Positions 31,019 through 39,572 of a stretch of 64,000 bases of DNA are shown here, one piece after another. Location of the stretch: contig NZ_CP080998.1 of assembly GCF_019645835.1 (NCBI RefSeq), positions 992,001-1,056,000 on the forward strand, in the 5' to 3' direction. The notes under the pieces were generated by a model. The model was not told the DNA's origin, ran no database searches, and was given only the letters and a program-made list of their open reading frames with translations. Each line of letters opens with the position of its first letter. Position 1 is the first letter of the stretch. Both the position numbers and the translations under genes were made by a program. Source of the stretch: Mycolicibacterium holsaticum DSM 44478 = JCM 12374. Its GTDB lineage: Bacteria; Actinomycetota; Actinomycetes; Mycobacteriales; Mycobacteriaceae.

Positions 31019-31681
31019 TCAGTGAAACGTTAGCGTGACCGCCGAAACCAGCGTGGCCGCCGCGACGTCGTTGGCGGCACGAGCCGGCAGCGCCACCAAC
31101 ACCACCCGATCGCCGCCGGTCGCTGCGCCCGTCGGCTTCTCGGACACCACCACGACGACGGCGTCCCGCGCGACCACGCTGGGTTCGGCGTCGGCGGCCA
31201 CCGTCGATTCCGCGCCGGCCGTCAGCACGTCGACGACATCGCCAGGGCGCACGAGGTCGAGTAGCGCCGTGTCGTCGAGGCGTAACGGCACGATCCGCGC
31301 ATCGGGACCCGCCGCGGATTCGGCCAGCCGCGGACCCAGCACGCGCACGTCGGTGAGCGCTTCGCCGCGCCGGGCCGGACCGGCAAGCGTCGCGCCGACG
31401 ACGGAACCCGGGTCGGTCTGCGCACCATCGGGAATCATTGTGGCACTGCGTGATTCGACCTTGACGTCGGCGGCGTCGAGCTTCACGCCCGGCATCAGAT
31501 CGTGCGCGGCGACGACGACGTCGGCGCGTCGGTCGTCGGGATCGGGACGCACGGCCGCGACGGCGGCCAGCACGACGAGCACACCTGCGGCGGCGCGACG
31601 GGCCGCCAGCGTGCGGGTCCAGTCAGGGCGCAGCGCGTCTTGGATTCGGCTCAGCACCGACGGGCTCAGAGATTCCCCCAT
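31019..31681 (-). CDS. SAF-domain membrane protein (RcpC/CpaB-like)
   Basis: This 220-residue protein has one N-terminal membrane helix ([15 protein letters not shown], about residues 31-45) and an extracytoplasmic SAF domain ([22 protein letters not shown], then the [13 protein letters not shown] segment). The pattern is that of Flp pilus assembly protein CpaB/RcpC, but no other pilus genes are present here. Position matches the small gene cluster after mscL in M. tuberculosis. Function is unknown. Confidence 0.75.
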   Translation of the reverse strand: MGESLSPSVLSRIQDALRPDWTRTLAARRAAAGVLVVLAAVAAVRPDPDDRRADVVVAAHDLMPGVKLDAADVKVESRSATMIPDGAQTDPGSVVGATLAGPARRGEALTDVRVLGPRLAESAAGPDARIVPLRLDDTALLDLVRPGDVVDVLTAGAESTVAADAEPSVVARDAVVVVVSEKPTGAATGGDRVVLVALPARAANDVAAATLVSAVTLTFH

Positions 31682-31752
31682 ACCGCCAAATTAGGCAGCC
31701 GGTCCCCGAAATGGTGCGGGCGCGGCGCCCGCCTGTGGATAACCCTGGGCGG

Positions 31753-32100
31753 TTAGTTGGATGCCGCGGCGGCCGGCGTCGAACTCGACGAGCCAGCGCT
31801 CGACGTCGAGCCCGAAGTCGAACTCGAACTTGAGCCCGAACTCGAGTTGTCGGTGGAACTGGACTTCTCCGACGAGGAACTCTTGGAGCTACTCGAGGAG
31901 CCGTTGGAGGAACTCTTGCTCGGCTCGCGGCTGTCGGTGCGATAGAACCCGCTGCCCTTGAAAACCACGCCCACATTGCCGAATAGCTTGCGCAGCCGGC
32001 CGTTGCACTTGCTGCACGTGGTCAGCGCGGCGTCGCTGAAGGACTGCACGGCGTCGAACCGGTTATCGCATTCAGTGCACGCATAAGAATAGGTGGGCAC
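31753..32100 (-). CDS. ruc: FmdB-type zinc-ribbon protein, Ruc-like
   Basis: This 115-residue protein starts VPTYSYACTECDNRFD, has two CxxC pairs (CTEC and CSKC) that form a zinc ribbon, then a serine-rich disordered tail (SSSNGSSSSSKSSSSE and similar). It corresponds to Rv0991c, described as Ruc, a redox-switched chaperone that acts with DnaK when its cysteines are oxidised. GTG 32100 follows GGAGG at a six-base gap, so the longer frame is not used. Confidence 0.82.
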   Translation of the reverse strand: MPTYSYACTECDNRFDAVQSFSDAALTTCSKCNGRLRKLFGNVGVVFKGSGFYRTDSREPSKSSSNGSSSSSKSSSSEKSSSTDNSSSGSSSSSTSGSTSSAGSSSSTPAAAASN

Positions 32101-32158
32101 GCTAACCTCCGAGGTGGTCAAACAACTTAGCACTCTACCGTGCCAAGTGCTAGAACCG

Positions 32159-32779
32159 CTATGTGGGCTGCGTCATTCCCGCCCGCTTTTCCGCGCCGGC
32201 TCCGAGCGCGATCAGCCCGCGTCGCGGCGTCAACGCGTGGGTCATCGGCACGTCGTGCGGCTCGGCGGGCAACTCGTCGAGGATCTCCTCGTCGCGCACC
32301 ACCGCGATCATCCGGGTGCCCGGCGCGGCCAGCCGTAGCGACCGATCGTAGAACCCCGCTCCGCGGCCCAGTCGCACGCCGGCCCGGTCGACGGCGAGCG
32401 CGGGCACCAGGATCATCGACGCGCTGGTCACGGCTTCGGCGGCTAGCCACGGCGGTGCCGGCTCACGCAGCCCGAACCGCGCGTCGACCAACTCGCCGGG
32501 CCGGTACTCACCCCACTGCAGGGGTAACGGGATGCCGCCCGCGTCGTGGCGCGCGACCGGTAGCAACACCCGCACCCCGCGCCGATGCGGCGAATCGACG
32601 AGCTCAGAAGAGCCCGGTTCGGAGCCCACAGGCACATAGCCGCATAGGGTTTGGCCGTCGGCCACCAAGCCGGCGAGGTGCTTGGCCAAGGCGTGCGCAT
32701 CGGCGTCGTGCTGCTGCGCTGGCAACGCACGACGAGCCGAAAGAATCGCGGCACGCAACTCGGTTTTCACCACGCTCAC
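32159..32779 (-). CDS. 5-formyltetrahydrofolate cyclo-ligase
   Basis: This 206-residue enzyme converts 5-formyl-THF to 5,10-methenyl-THF using ATP. It has the family motif GRGAGFYDRSL near residue 140 and the N-terminal VKTELRAAILSARR. GTG 32779 with GGAGG seven bases upstream is chosen over an upstream TTG. It corresponds to Rv0992c and is divergent from galU. Confidence 0.88.
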   Translation of the reverse strand: MSVVKTELRAAILSARRALPAQQHDADAHALAKHLAGLVADGQTLCGYVPVGSEPGSSELVDSPHRRGVRVLLPVARHDAGGIPLPLQWGEYRPGELVDARFGLREPAPPWLAAEAVTSASMILVPALAVDRAGVRLGRGAGFYDRSLRLAAPGTRMIAVVRDEEILDELPAEPHDVPMTHALTPRRGLIALGAGAEKRAGMTQPT

Positions 32780-32844
32780 CGGACCGCCTCCAAACAACGA
32801 ACCTTGGGAGGTTAATCCAACCCGAGGAGGTTAATGTGTGAACG

Positions 32845-33756
32845 ATGACACGGGGTTCGGTATCGATACCGCTGACGGCGGTGGTTCCAGCGGCCGGGTT
32901 GGGGACCCGGTTCCTGCCTGCGACCAAAACGGTGCCCAAGGAATTGCTGCCGGTGGTGGACACACCGGGCATCGAGCTCGTCGCGGCGGAGGCGGCAGAG
33001 GCTGGCGCCGAGCGCCTGGTCATCATCACCTCCGAGGGCAAGGACAGCGTGGTCGCGCACTTCGTCGAGGACCTGATCCTCGAGGGCACGCTGGAAGCGC
33101 GCGGTAAGCAGTCGATGCTGGAGAAGGTGCGTCGCGCGCCCGCACTGATCAAGGTCGAGTCGGTGGTGCAGGCCGAACCCCTCGGCCTCGGCCACGCGGT
33201 GAGCTGCGTCGAGAGCGTCCTGGCAGCCGACGAAGACGCGATCGCGGTGCTGCTGCCCGATGATCTGGTGGTGCCCAGCGGCGTGCTGGAGACGATGTCG
33301 AAGGTCCGGCGCAAACGCGGCGGCTCGGTGCTCTGCGCCATCGAGGTCCCGGGCGAGGACATCAGCGCCTACGGCGTCTTCGACGTCGAAACCCTCCCCG
33401 ACGCCGACAATCCGAACGTGCTGCGGGTCAAGGGCATGGTGGAAAAGCCCAAGGCCGAGGACGCACCGTCGCCCTATGCCGCCGCCGGCCGCTACATATT
33501 GGACCGCGCGATATTCGACGCGATCAACCGCGTGTCACCAGGGGCGGGTGGCGAGATCCAGTTGACCGACGCGATCGCGCTGTTGATCGACGAAGGTCAT
33601 CCCGTGCACGTCGTCGTGCATCGCGGCTCCCGACACGACCTGGGAAATCCCGGCGGCTACCTGAAGGCTGCGGTTGACTTTGCATTGGAGCGCGACGACT
33701 ACGGGCCTGAATTGCGGCGATGGTTGGTAGAGCGACTGGGCTTGGCCGAACGGTAG
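32845..33756 (+). CDS. galU: UTP-glucose-1-phosphate uridylyltransferase
   Basis: This 303-residue enzyme makes UDP-glucose, the sugar donor for trehalose, glycolipids and arabinogalactan precursors. It has the nucleotidyl-transferase signature PAAGLGTRFLPATKTVPKE, the segment LLPDDLV and VEKPKAEDAPS, and ends near GNPGGYLKAAVDFAL. GAGGAGG at 32824-32830 is rather far (14 bases) from ATG 32845, but no better start is in frame. Its product could supply the glycolipid genes further along the window. Confidence 0.94.
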   Translation: MTRGSVSIPLTAVVPAAGLGTRFLPATKTVPKELLPVVDTPGIELVAAEAAEAGAERLVIITSEGKDSVVAHFVEDLILEGTLEARGKQSMLEKVRRAPALIKVESVVQAEPLGLGHAVSCVESVLAADEDAIAVLLPDDLVVPSGVLETMSKVRRKRGGSVLCAIEVPGEDISAYGVFDVETLPDADNPNVLRVKGMVEKPKAEDAPSPYAAAGRYILDRAIFDAINRVSPGAGGEIQLTDAIALLIDEGHPVHVVVHRGSRHDLGNPGGYLKAAVDFALERDDYGPELRRWLVERLGLAER

Positions 33757-33823
33757 AACCACGCGCCGCAGCCGCCGGGTCGGCGACATTGGGGAAATGC
33801 CCCGCAAGGCAGAAAGGCGTGTT

Positions 33824-35086
33824 GTGCGTTCGGTGGAGGAGCAGCAGGCTCGAGTAGCGTCCGCCGCGATGGCTCCCCGGCCGGTCCGGGTGGCGATCGC
33901 CGAGGCCCAAGGCCTGATGTGCGCCGAGGAGGTGGTCACCGAGCGTCCCCTGCCCGGCTTCGACCAGGCGGCCATCGACGGTTATGCGGTACGCAGCGTG
34001 GACGTCCTCGGGGTGGACTCCGACGATGCCGACGACGGCGGTCCGGTCGACCGGGAGATCAGCCTGCCGGTGATGGGGCTGATCGAGGCCGGCGCGCGCA
34101 CCCCCAGCCGGTTGCAGCCGCGCCAGGCCGCCAGAGTGCAGACCGGCGCACCCATGCCGACACTGGCCGACGCGGTACTTCCGCTGCGCTGGACCGACGG
34201 CGGCGACTCCCGAGTGACCGTGCTGCGCGGCGTGCGCTCGGGCGCATACGTCCGTCGCACCGGCGACGACGTACAACCCGGCGACGTCGCCGTGCGCGCA
34301 GGCACGATCATCGGACCCGCGCAGGTCGGGCTGCTGGCCGCGGTCGGGCGTGAACGCGTGCTGGTACATCCGCGCCCGCGGCTGTCGGTGATGTGCGTCG
34401 GCGGTGAACTCGTCGATATCTCCCGCACACCCGGAAACGGTCAGGTCTACGACGTGAACTCCTATGCGTTGGCCGCCGCGGGCCGCGATGCCGGTGCCGA
34501 GGTGAACCGCGTCGGCATCGTCGACGCCGATCCCGCGAAACTCCGCGAAGTCGTTGAGGGCCAACTCAACCGCGCCGAGGCACTCGTCATCGCGGGCGCG
34601 GTCGGCGGGGCCGCTGCCGAAGGGGTGCGGTCGGTGCTCGCCGAGCTGGGCGATATGGAGGTCACCCGCATCGCGATGCATCCCGGTTCCGTCCAGGGCT
34701 TCGGCCAGCTCGGACCCGAACGCGTGCCGGTGTTTCTGCTGCCGGCCAACCCGGTCAGCGCGTTGGTGGTCTTCGAGGTGATGGTGCGTCCGCTGATCCG
34801 GCTGTCGCTGGGCAAGCGCCAAGCGCACCGACGGATCGTGCAGGCCAGGGCGCTGTCGCCGATCAGCTCGGTGGTGGGTCGCAAGGGCTATCTGCGTGGA
34901 CAGCTCATGCGCGATCAGGACACCGGCGAGTATCTGGTGCAGGCACTCGGCGGTGCGCCCGGCGCGTCGTCGCATCTGCTGGCCACGCTGGCCGAGGCAA
35001 ACTGTCTGGTGATCGTTCCCAGCGAAGCAGAGCAGATCCGCACCGGTGAGATCGTCGACGTCGCGTTCCTGGCCCAACGCGGTTGA
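33824..35086 (+). CDS. moeA1: MoeA-family protein Glp/MoeA1, gephyrin-like
   Basis: This 420-residue protein has the MoeA fold (PGFDQAAIDGYAVRS; VQTGAPMPTLADAVLPL; MCVGGELVDI; GQVYDVNSYAL). The loops that bind molybdopterin are altered: the glycine-serine motif near residue 270 reads AGAVGGAAAEG and the later PGK-type loop reads HPGSVQG. This suits the actinobacterial Glp branch, which binds SepF and the membrane protein GlpR at the division site, more than a molybdenum-insertion enzyme. GTG 33824 with GAAAGG upstream gives the expected N-terminus VRSVEEQQAR. The glpR-like gene is two genes downstream. Confidence 0.85.
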   Translation: MRSVEEQQARVASAAMAPRPVRVAIAEAQGLMCAEEVVTERPLPGFDQAAIDGYAVRSVDVLGVDSDDADDGGPVDREISLPVMGLIEAGARTPSRLQPRQAARVQTGAPMPTLADAVLPLRWTDGGDSRVTVLRGVRSGAYVRRTGDDVQPGDVAVRAGTIIGPAQVGLLAAVGRERVLVHPRPRLSVMCVGGELVDISRTPGNGQVYDVNSYALAAAGRDAGAEVNRVGIVDADPAKLREVVEGQLNRAEALVIAGAVGGAAAEGVRSVLAELGDMEVTRIAMHPGSVQGFGQLGPERVPVFLLPANPVSALVVFEVMVRPLIRLSLGKRQAHRRIVQARALSPISSVVGRKGYLRGQLMRDQDTGEYLVQALGGAPGASSHLLATLAEANCLVIVPSEAEQIRTGEIVDVAFLAQRG

Positions 35087-35754
35087 TCAGCGCGGGCAAC
35101 GTGAACTTCTGGCGGTCCACCTCCTTGCATCCCGGGTGGCCAGTGCCCGTAGGTCCGCTCCGGGTACCCGCAGGGGTGGTGCGACTGCGACCGGTACGGC
35201 TGCGCGACGGCGCCCAATGGAGCCGGATCCGGCTGGCCGACCAAGAGCACTTGGAGCGGTGGGAGCCGGCCACCGGGATGGATTGGAAAGCGCGCCATGC
35301 TGTTACGTCGTGGCCGGCGGTGTGTTCGGGGCTGCGGGCCGAGGCGCGCAAGGGCCGGATGCTGCCCTATGTGATCGAACTCGACGGCCAGTTCTGCGGC
35401 CAGCTCACGATCGGAAACGTGACGCACGGAGCGCTGCGGTCGGCGTGGATCGGGTACTGGGTGGCCAGGTCTGTCACCGGGGGCGGGGTCGCGACCGCAG
35501 CCTTGGCGTTGGGTGTGGACCACTGCTTCGGCCCCGTCTCGCTGCACCGCGTCGAGGCGACGGTACGGCCGGAGAACGCGGCGAGCCGCGCGGTGCTGGC
35601 AAAGGTCGGCTTCCGCGAGGAAGGCCTGCTGCGCCGCTATCTCGACGTCGACGGGGCGTGGCGTGATCACCTGTTGGTTGCCGTCACCGTCGAGGAGGTC
35701 GACGGTTCGGCGTCATCGACGCTGGTCCGCCGGGGGCGCGCGGCCTGGGTGTAG
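35083..35754 (+). CDS. rimJ: GNAT acetyltransferase, RimJ-like
   Basis: This protein of up to 223 residues is a GNAT-family N-acetyltransferase of the RimJ/RimL group, with VRLRPVRLRDGAQWSRIR at the start of the domain, the acetyl-CoA region SVTGGGVATAALALG and the C-terminal RVEATVRPENAASRAVLAKVG. The start is uncertain: TTG 35083 overlaps the upstream stop, and GTG 35101 is another option. It corresponds to Rv0995. The target is unknown; in this cluster a link to division proteins is possible but unproven. Confidence 0.85.
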   Translation: MISAGNVNFWRSTSLHPGWPVPVGPLRVPAGVVRLRPVRLRDGAQWSRIRLADQEHLERWEPATGMDWKARHAVTSWPAVCSGLRAEARKGRMLPYVIELDGQFCGQLTIGNVTHGALRSAWIGYWVARSVTGGGVATAALALGVDHCFGPVSLHRVEATVRPENAASRAVLAKVGFREEGLLRRYLDVDGAWRDHLLVAVTVEEVDGSASSTLVRRGRAAWV

Positions 35755-35963
35755 CCACTTCTTCTCGGCTCTTCGCCGAGGGTTGCGGGCGGGCTCGGAC
35801 TCCGGCTCCGACGCGCATTTCGCGACACCGGGTTGTTACAAATGTGACATTTGTGACTGGTGGTGCTTGTCAGCAGCGAATTACAGGTGTGTAATTGTCT
35901 CGGCGCGCCGTCCACGGATGCGCTGGTCGCAGACCTAGCCTGATGGGGAAAGGAGCAGGCGCA

Positions 35964-37040
35964 ATGCCAAGCATCCCCCAATCTCTGCTGTGGATCTCGC
36001 TCGTCGTCCTCTGGTTGTTCGTTCTCGTCCCGATGCTGATCAGCAAGCGGGACGCGGTTCGCCGCACCAGTGACGTCGCCCTGGCGACGCGGGTGCTCAA
36101 CAGCGGCCGCAACGCACGTCTGCTGCGACGCCCCCGTCCGGCGGCCGGGCACGCGAGCGATCCGGACTGGCGCCCGTCCGAGGACGATCTGGACGACGAC
36201 TATGGCGACGCGGTCGACGAAGCGCCGGCCCGTGCGCCCGAGCGAACGCTGGTGCGCGCGGCTGTGGTCGAGGCCGAGCGCGACGCGGAGTCCGAGTACC
36301 TCGACGTGGATGTCATCGGTGAGGACTCCGGGGCGCTGCCCGTCGGCGAGTCGGCGATGTATGAGGACGACGAACCCGATGCCGAAACCGGCGAGCTGAC
36401 ACTGGAATTCGACGAGTCGGCCGGAGACGAACCCGCCGACACGCCGCCGCAGGCCCACGACGACTCCCACGACTCCCACGACTCCCACGACTCCCACGAC
36501 TCCCACGACTCCGACGACTCCGACGACGACGCGTACGAATATGTCGACGACTCGTCGGGGCTCGAGGCGCCCTCGGAAACCGATTTGCAGCTCGCCGACT
36601 CGATGACTGCGGCAAGGCGGCGCAGGCACGAGTCCAAGACGGCCGCCGCGGTGAGTGCCCGCAAGTACAACTTCCGCAAGCGGATGCTGACCGCGATGGC
36701 GGCGATGCTGGTGGTATCCGCGATCGCGGCGGCGACGCTGTCACCGTCGTTGTGGTGGCTGTGTGGCGCAGTCGGCGGTGTGACGGTGCTGTACCTGGGT
36801 TATCTGCGCCGTCAGACCCGCATCGAGGAGCGGCTGCGGCGTCGCAGGGCCCAGCGGATCGCCCGCTCGCGACTGGGCGTGGAGAACACCCTTGACAGCG
36901 AGTTCGACGTCGTGCCTGCGCGGCTGCGGCGGCCGGGTTCTGTGGTGCTGGAGATCGACGACGAGGATCCCGACTTCGAGCACCTGGAATATGTGCCGTT
37001 CGCCCGAGGGTTTGACCTGCCGCGGGCCGCGGGCCAGTAG
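35964..37040 (+). CDS. GlpR/SepX-like membrane protein (Rv0996-like)
   Basis: This 358-residue protein has an N-terminal membrane helix (SLLWISLVVLWLFVLVPMLI), a long acidic disordered region (about residues 60-215) and two further helices near residues 240-280 (LTAMAAMLVVSAIAAATL; WWLCGAVGGVTVLYLGYL), then a basic C-terminus. This matches GlpR of corynebacteria and SepX of Streptomyces, membrane receptors of the Glp protein at division sites. ATG 35964 with AAAGGAG eight bases upstream is the start. The acidic region contains a nine-base tandem repeat. Confidence 0.8.
   Translation: MPSIPQSLLWISLVVLWLFVLVPMLISKRDAVRRTSDVALATRVLNSGRNARLLRRPRPAAGHASDPDWRPSEDDLDDDYGDAVDEAPARAPERTLVRAAVVEAERDAESEYLDVDVIGEDSGALPVGESAMYEDDEPDAETGELTLEFDESAGDEPADTPPQAHDDSHDSHDSHDSHDSHDSDDSDDDAYEYVDDSSGLEAPSETDLQLADSMTAARRRRHESKTAAAVSARKYNFRKRMLTAMAAMLVVSAIAAATLSPSLWWLCGAVGGVTVLYLGYLRRQTRIEERLRRRRAQRIARSRLGVENTLDSEFDVVPARLRRPGSVVLEIDDEDPDFEHLEYVPFARGFDLPRAAGQ
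36462..36524 (+). repeat. Nine-base tandem repeat in the GlpR-like gene
   Basis: GACTCCCAC is repeated five times without change (36462-36506) and is followed by two GACTCCGAC variants. It encodes (Asp-Ser-His)5(Asp-Ser-Asp)2. Gain or loss of a unit would keep the reading frame, so the length may vary among strains. Confidence 0.9.
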
Positions 37041-37102
37041 GTCAGCACCGGTTTCCGATTTTCAGGCGCCGTGCGCAGGCTGGTAACCTGCTATCGGTAT
37101 CA

Positions 37103-37178
37103 GGGGCTATGGCGCAGTTGGTAGCGCGACTCGTTCGCATCGAGTAGGTCAGGGGTTCGATTCCCCTTAGCTCCACCA
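37103..37178 (+). tRNA. tRNA-Ala (anticodon CGC)
   Basis: A 76-base cloverleaf: acceptor arm GGGGCTA pairs with TAGCTCC (one G-U), D stem GCGC/GCGC, anticodon stem ACTCG/CGAGT around TTCGCAT with anticodon CGC at 37136-37138, T arm GGGG-TTCGATT-CCCC, discriminator A and an encoded CCA. It reads codon GCG. The conserved gene order of the left part ends here. Confidence 0.96.
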
Positions 37179-37216
37179 CGATTGAGCAGGTCAGATCCCT
37201 ACGCCTGGTTCGTCTC

Positions 37217-38041
37217 TCACGGATGCGTGACGAGATAGGTCTCGTTGTCCAGCCCGGCGGTGAGCTCCGCGACGTTGAATGGCCGGTCCAGCCGGGCGTG
37301 TAGTGCTTTGGGCTCGATGAGAAGACTGATCTCAGCGGTCTGGCGGGCGAAGAACCGGCCGATGAGCGGGTAGATCCGACGCATCATCGCCCGCTCTGCA
37401 GAGGTGCAGCGCGACGCGCAATACCCGACATGACCGATTTCGTCGGTGAGGATTTCGCTGTAAAGCAGTTCGATCCGGGCGGCGACTTCGGGTTCGTCGG
37501 CGAACAGTCGGCCGCCGACACGGCGTAGTTCGTCGAACATGATGCAGCCCGCCATTTCCGCGGCTCCGACGAACAGGAAGCTGAGCCGCTCCGGGATGAA
37601 CACGCCGGCCTTGACGAACTGTCGCATCATGAACGGCGGCGGGACTACCTGGAACGTCAGGTCGAAGATGTCGAGGGCGTAGGCCAGCAAGCGGGTGTGG
37701 TAGTGCTCCTCGAGTTCGAGGTAGACGTTCTCCGGCGGCAGATTCTCGTCGCTGTTGCGCCCGTAGGTTTCGCCGAGCCCGACGCCGAACCGTTCTGCCT
37801 GGTTCAGCTTGGCGGTCGCCAGCAGGAACAGCATCTTGTCGTCCAGTCCGGGTTCAGGTCGGCGGCGGCGTAGATTGCGCAGAAAGATCTCACGGTCGGC
37901 CGGACGGGCCGACCGTACCGGGTTGGTTTCCAGCTCACTGAAGAACCGCTCCCGGTTCGCCAGGCGGCGATTGAGCAGGTCGGCTTCACCGTCGCGCCTT
38001 GCCAGAAACTCCCGGTAGCCTTCGATGCCTGAAGGGTTCAT
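37217..38041 (-). CDS. Ferritin-like diiron protein, function unknown
   Basis: This 274-residue protein is helical and has two metal-type motifs, LELEEHYHTRLL and SEILTDEIGHVGYC, with an ExxH pair in each, as in ferritin-like diiron oxygenases and the AurF-like group. No substrate can be named. It overlaps the TetR-family gene by four bases (ATGA), so the pair forms an operon and the repressor probably controls it. Homologues I can recall are annotated only as hypothetical. Confidence 0.7.
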   Translation of the reverse strand: MNPSGIEGYREFLARRDGEADLLNRRLANRERFFSELETNPVRSARPADREIFLRNLRRRRPEPGLDDKMLFLLATAKLNQAERFGVGLGETYGRNSDENLPPENVYLELEEHYHTRLLAYALDIFDLTFQVVPPPFMMRQFVKAGVFIPERLSFLFVGAAEMAGCIMFDELRRVGGRLFADEPEVAARIELLYSEILTDEIGHVGYCASRCTSAERAMMRRIYPLIGRFFARQTAEISLLIEPKALHARLDRPFNVAELTAGLDNETYLVTHP

Positions 38042-38640
38042 CGTTTCTCCATTCCGTTGACAATCGTTGTCACATAGCGACGTAACACCGCGGGGTCATG
38101 GGCCCCGGTGGCTAAGAGCGCGAAAAGGCCGGTCAGAAAGAAGATCCCGAGTTCTGCAGGATCTGCGTCCGAGGGCACTTGGCCGACGTCTTGTGCTCCT
38201 TGGATGAGGGCGATGACGAACTCGGCCAGCGGGTGTCGCACCAACTCGTCCTCGACAGGACGTGTCGCCGAGAAATGCAATCCCAGCATGTCGCGGAAAA
38301 CAACTGTGCCCAAACGGCGTTCAGCGTCGAGCACATGGTTGACGACCTGCGAGAGCACGGACTCCAGATCGCCCTCGGCGTCGCCGAGTTCGGTGACGAT
38401 CCGGGTCTCCTCGGTGCGCTCCAACTCGATGAGGACGTGTTCCTTCGTCGGGAAGTGGAAGTAAAACGTTCCTCTGGCCACACCCGCCGTCGCGGCGATC
38501 GCGCTGACATCGGCGTCGGCCAGACCACGCCGTGCGATTTCGGCCAGCGCCGCGTCGAACAGTCGCGACCGGGTTTCGAGTCGTCGCGCCTCTCGGACGC
38601 CGACCGGCGGTCCGGTCAGGGCGGCGGTTTTCGAAGGCAC
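38038..38640 (-). CDS. TetR-family transcriptional regulator
   Basis: This 200-residue regulator has the typical N-terminal helix-turn-helix: TRSRLFDAALAEIARRGL, then VSAIAATAGVARGTFYFHFPTKEHVL (residues about 22-70). The C-terminal ligand domain is not assigned to a known group. It is translated together with the diiron protein. A long perfect palindrome begins 17 bases upstream of its start, which suggests autoregulation. Confidence 0.9.
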   Translation of the reverse strand: MPSKTAALTGPPVGVREARRLETRSRLFDAALAEIARRGLADADVSAIAATAGVARGTFYFHFPTKEHVLIELERTEETRIVTELGDAEGDLESVLSQVVNHVLDAERRLGTVVFRDMLGLHFSATRPVEDELVRHPLAEFVIALIQGAQDVGQVPSDADPAELGIFFLTGLFALLATGAHDPAVLRRYVTTIVNGMEKR

Positions 38641-38656
38641 GGGCCGACCCTACGCC

Positions 38657-38693
38657 TTTCGCTGACGACCGTCAATGACAGTCGTCAGCGAAA
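38657..38693. promoter_or_regulatory. Long palindrome upstream of the TetR gene, candidate operator
   Basis: Arms TTTCGCTGACGAC (38657-38669) and GTCGTCAGCGAAA (38681-38693) are perfect inverted repeats of 13 bases around 11 bases. The spacer again contains GTCA and TGAC, so the site may bind two dimers. It sits between the end of the SDR gene and the start of the TetR gene. It could also end SDR transcription, but it lacks a U-tract. Confidence 0.65.
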
Positions 38694-38710
38694 CGGCTGG
38701 GGGTCGGCCG

Positions 38711-39475
38711 CTAGGTGATCGTCACACCGCCGTCGACGACGATCGTCTGGCCGGTCACGTAACCGCCCGCTTCCGACGCCAGCCAGATCACCGTTGCCGA
38801 GAGCTCTGCGGGGTCACCAACCCGTTGCAGCACAACGCGATTCGCGAGCGTCTGCTCGAGATATCCGGGAACGTACTGATCGGTCATCTCCGATTTGAAG
38901 AAGCCCGGCGCAATGGCGTTGACCCGGATGCCCTTGCGTGACCCCCACTGCTGGGCGAGGTCGCGGGTAAGCCCCACGATGGCCGCCTTGCTGGCGCTGT
39001 AGGCGGCCTGCGGCAGCCCCGCCGTCGTCAACCCCAGCACGCTGGAGATGTTGATGATCGAGCTACCCGGCCGCATCACCTTGCCGCACGCCTGAGCGGT
39101 CCAATACGACCCGTGCAGGTTGATGTCGACGACGGCGCGGAACTCGTCGGGCGTCTCGCGGCTGGCCGGAACCGCCGTGCCCACGCCGGCATTGTTGACC
39201 AGTACGTCGACCCGGCCGAATTCCTGCACGGCCGACTCCACGAGCGCGGTGCACTGCTCGGGATCGGTGACGTCCGTCGGCACGATGTGCGCACGACGCC
39301 CCGCCTCTCGGACGAGTTCAGCTGTGGCAGTAAGCTTCTCGGCCCGCCGAGCCGCCAGCACGACGTCGGCGCCTGCCTGCGCACATGCCTCGGCGAACGA
39401 CACCCCCAAGCCCGACGATGCTCCGGTGATGATGACCACTTTGTCATCGAGCCGAAACCTGTCCAGAATCGTCAT
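38711..39475 (-). CDS. Short-chain dehydrogenase/reductase
   Basis: This 254-residue classical SDR has the cofactor motif TGASSGLG, the NNAG motif and the catalytic YSASK. It ends with the usual GGYVTGQTIVVDGG. The acidic residue after the cofactor loop is not clear, so NAD or NADP preference is open. It resembles glucose-dehydrogenase- and gluconate-5-dehydrogenase-like proteins common in mycobacteria. It lies leftward between sodA and the TetR gene. Confidence 0.88.
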   Translation of the reverse strand: MTILDRFRLDDKVVIITGASSGLGVSFAEACAQAGADVVLAARRAEKLTATAELVREAGRRAHIVPTDVTDPEQCTALVESAVQEFGRVDVLVNNAGVGTAVPASRETPDEFRAVVDINLHGSYWTAQACGKVMRPGSSIINISSVLGLTTAGLPQAAYSASKAAIVGLTRDLAQQWGSRKGIRVNAIAPGFFKSEMTDQYVPGYLEQTLANRVVLQRVGDPAELSATVIWLASEAGGYVTGQTIVVDGGVTIT

Positions 39476-39572
39476 TGCATTGAGCCCTTTCGCGTCGGCC
39501 GGTGGTCGTCCTGAGACATCCTGACCTGGCAGGCTAAGCGGGCTGCGACGGGGCCATCCGGGCGCGTCTGCG

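Noticed and set aside
31019..31681. Start of a Flp pilus assembly cluster (CpaB-like)
   Set aside because: No pilin, secretin or ATPase gene of the Tad type is adjacent.
36462..36524. Possible CRISPR-like array
   Set aside because: Units are nine bases with no spacers and are translated in frame as Asp-Ser-His.
37103..37216. Integrated element with integrase next to the tRNA
   Set aside because: No integrase, excisionase or repeated tRNA end was seen; only the loss of conserved gene order suggests an island edge.
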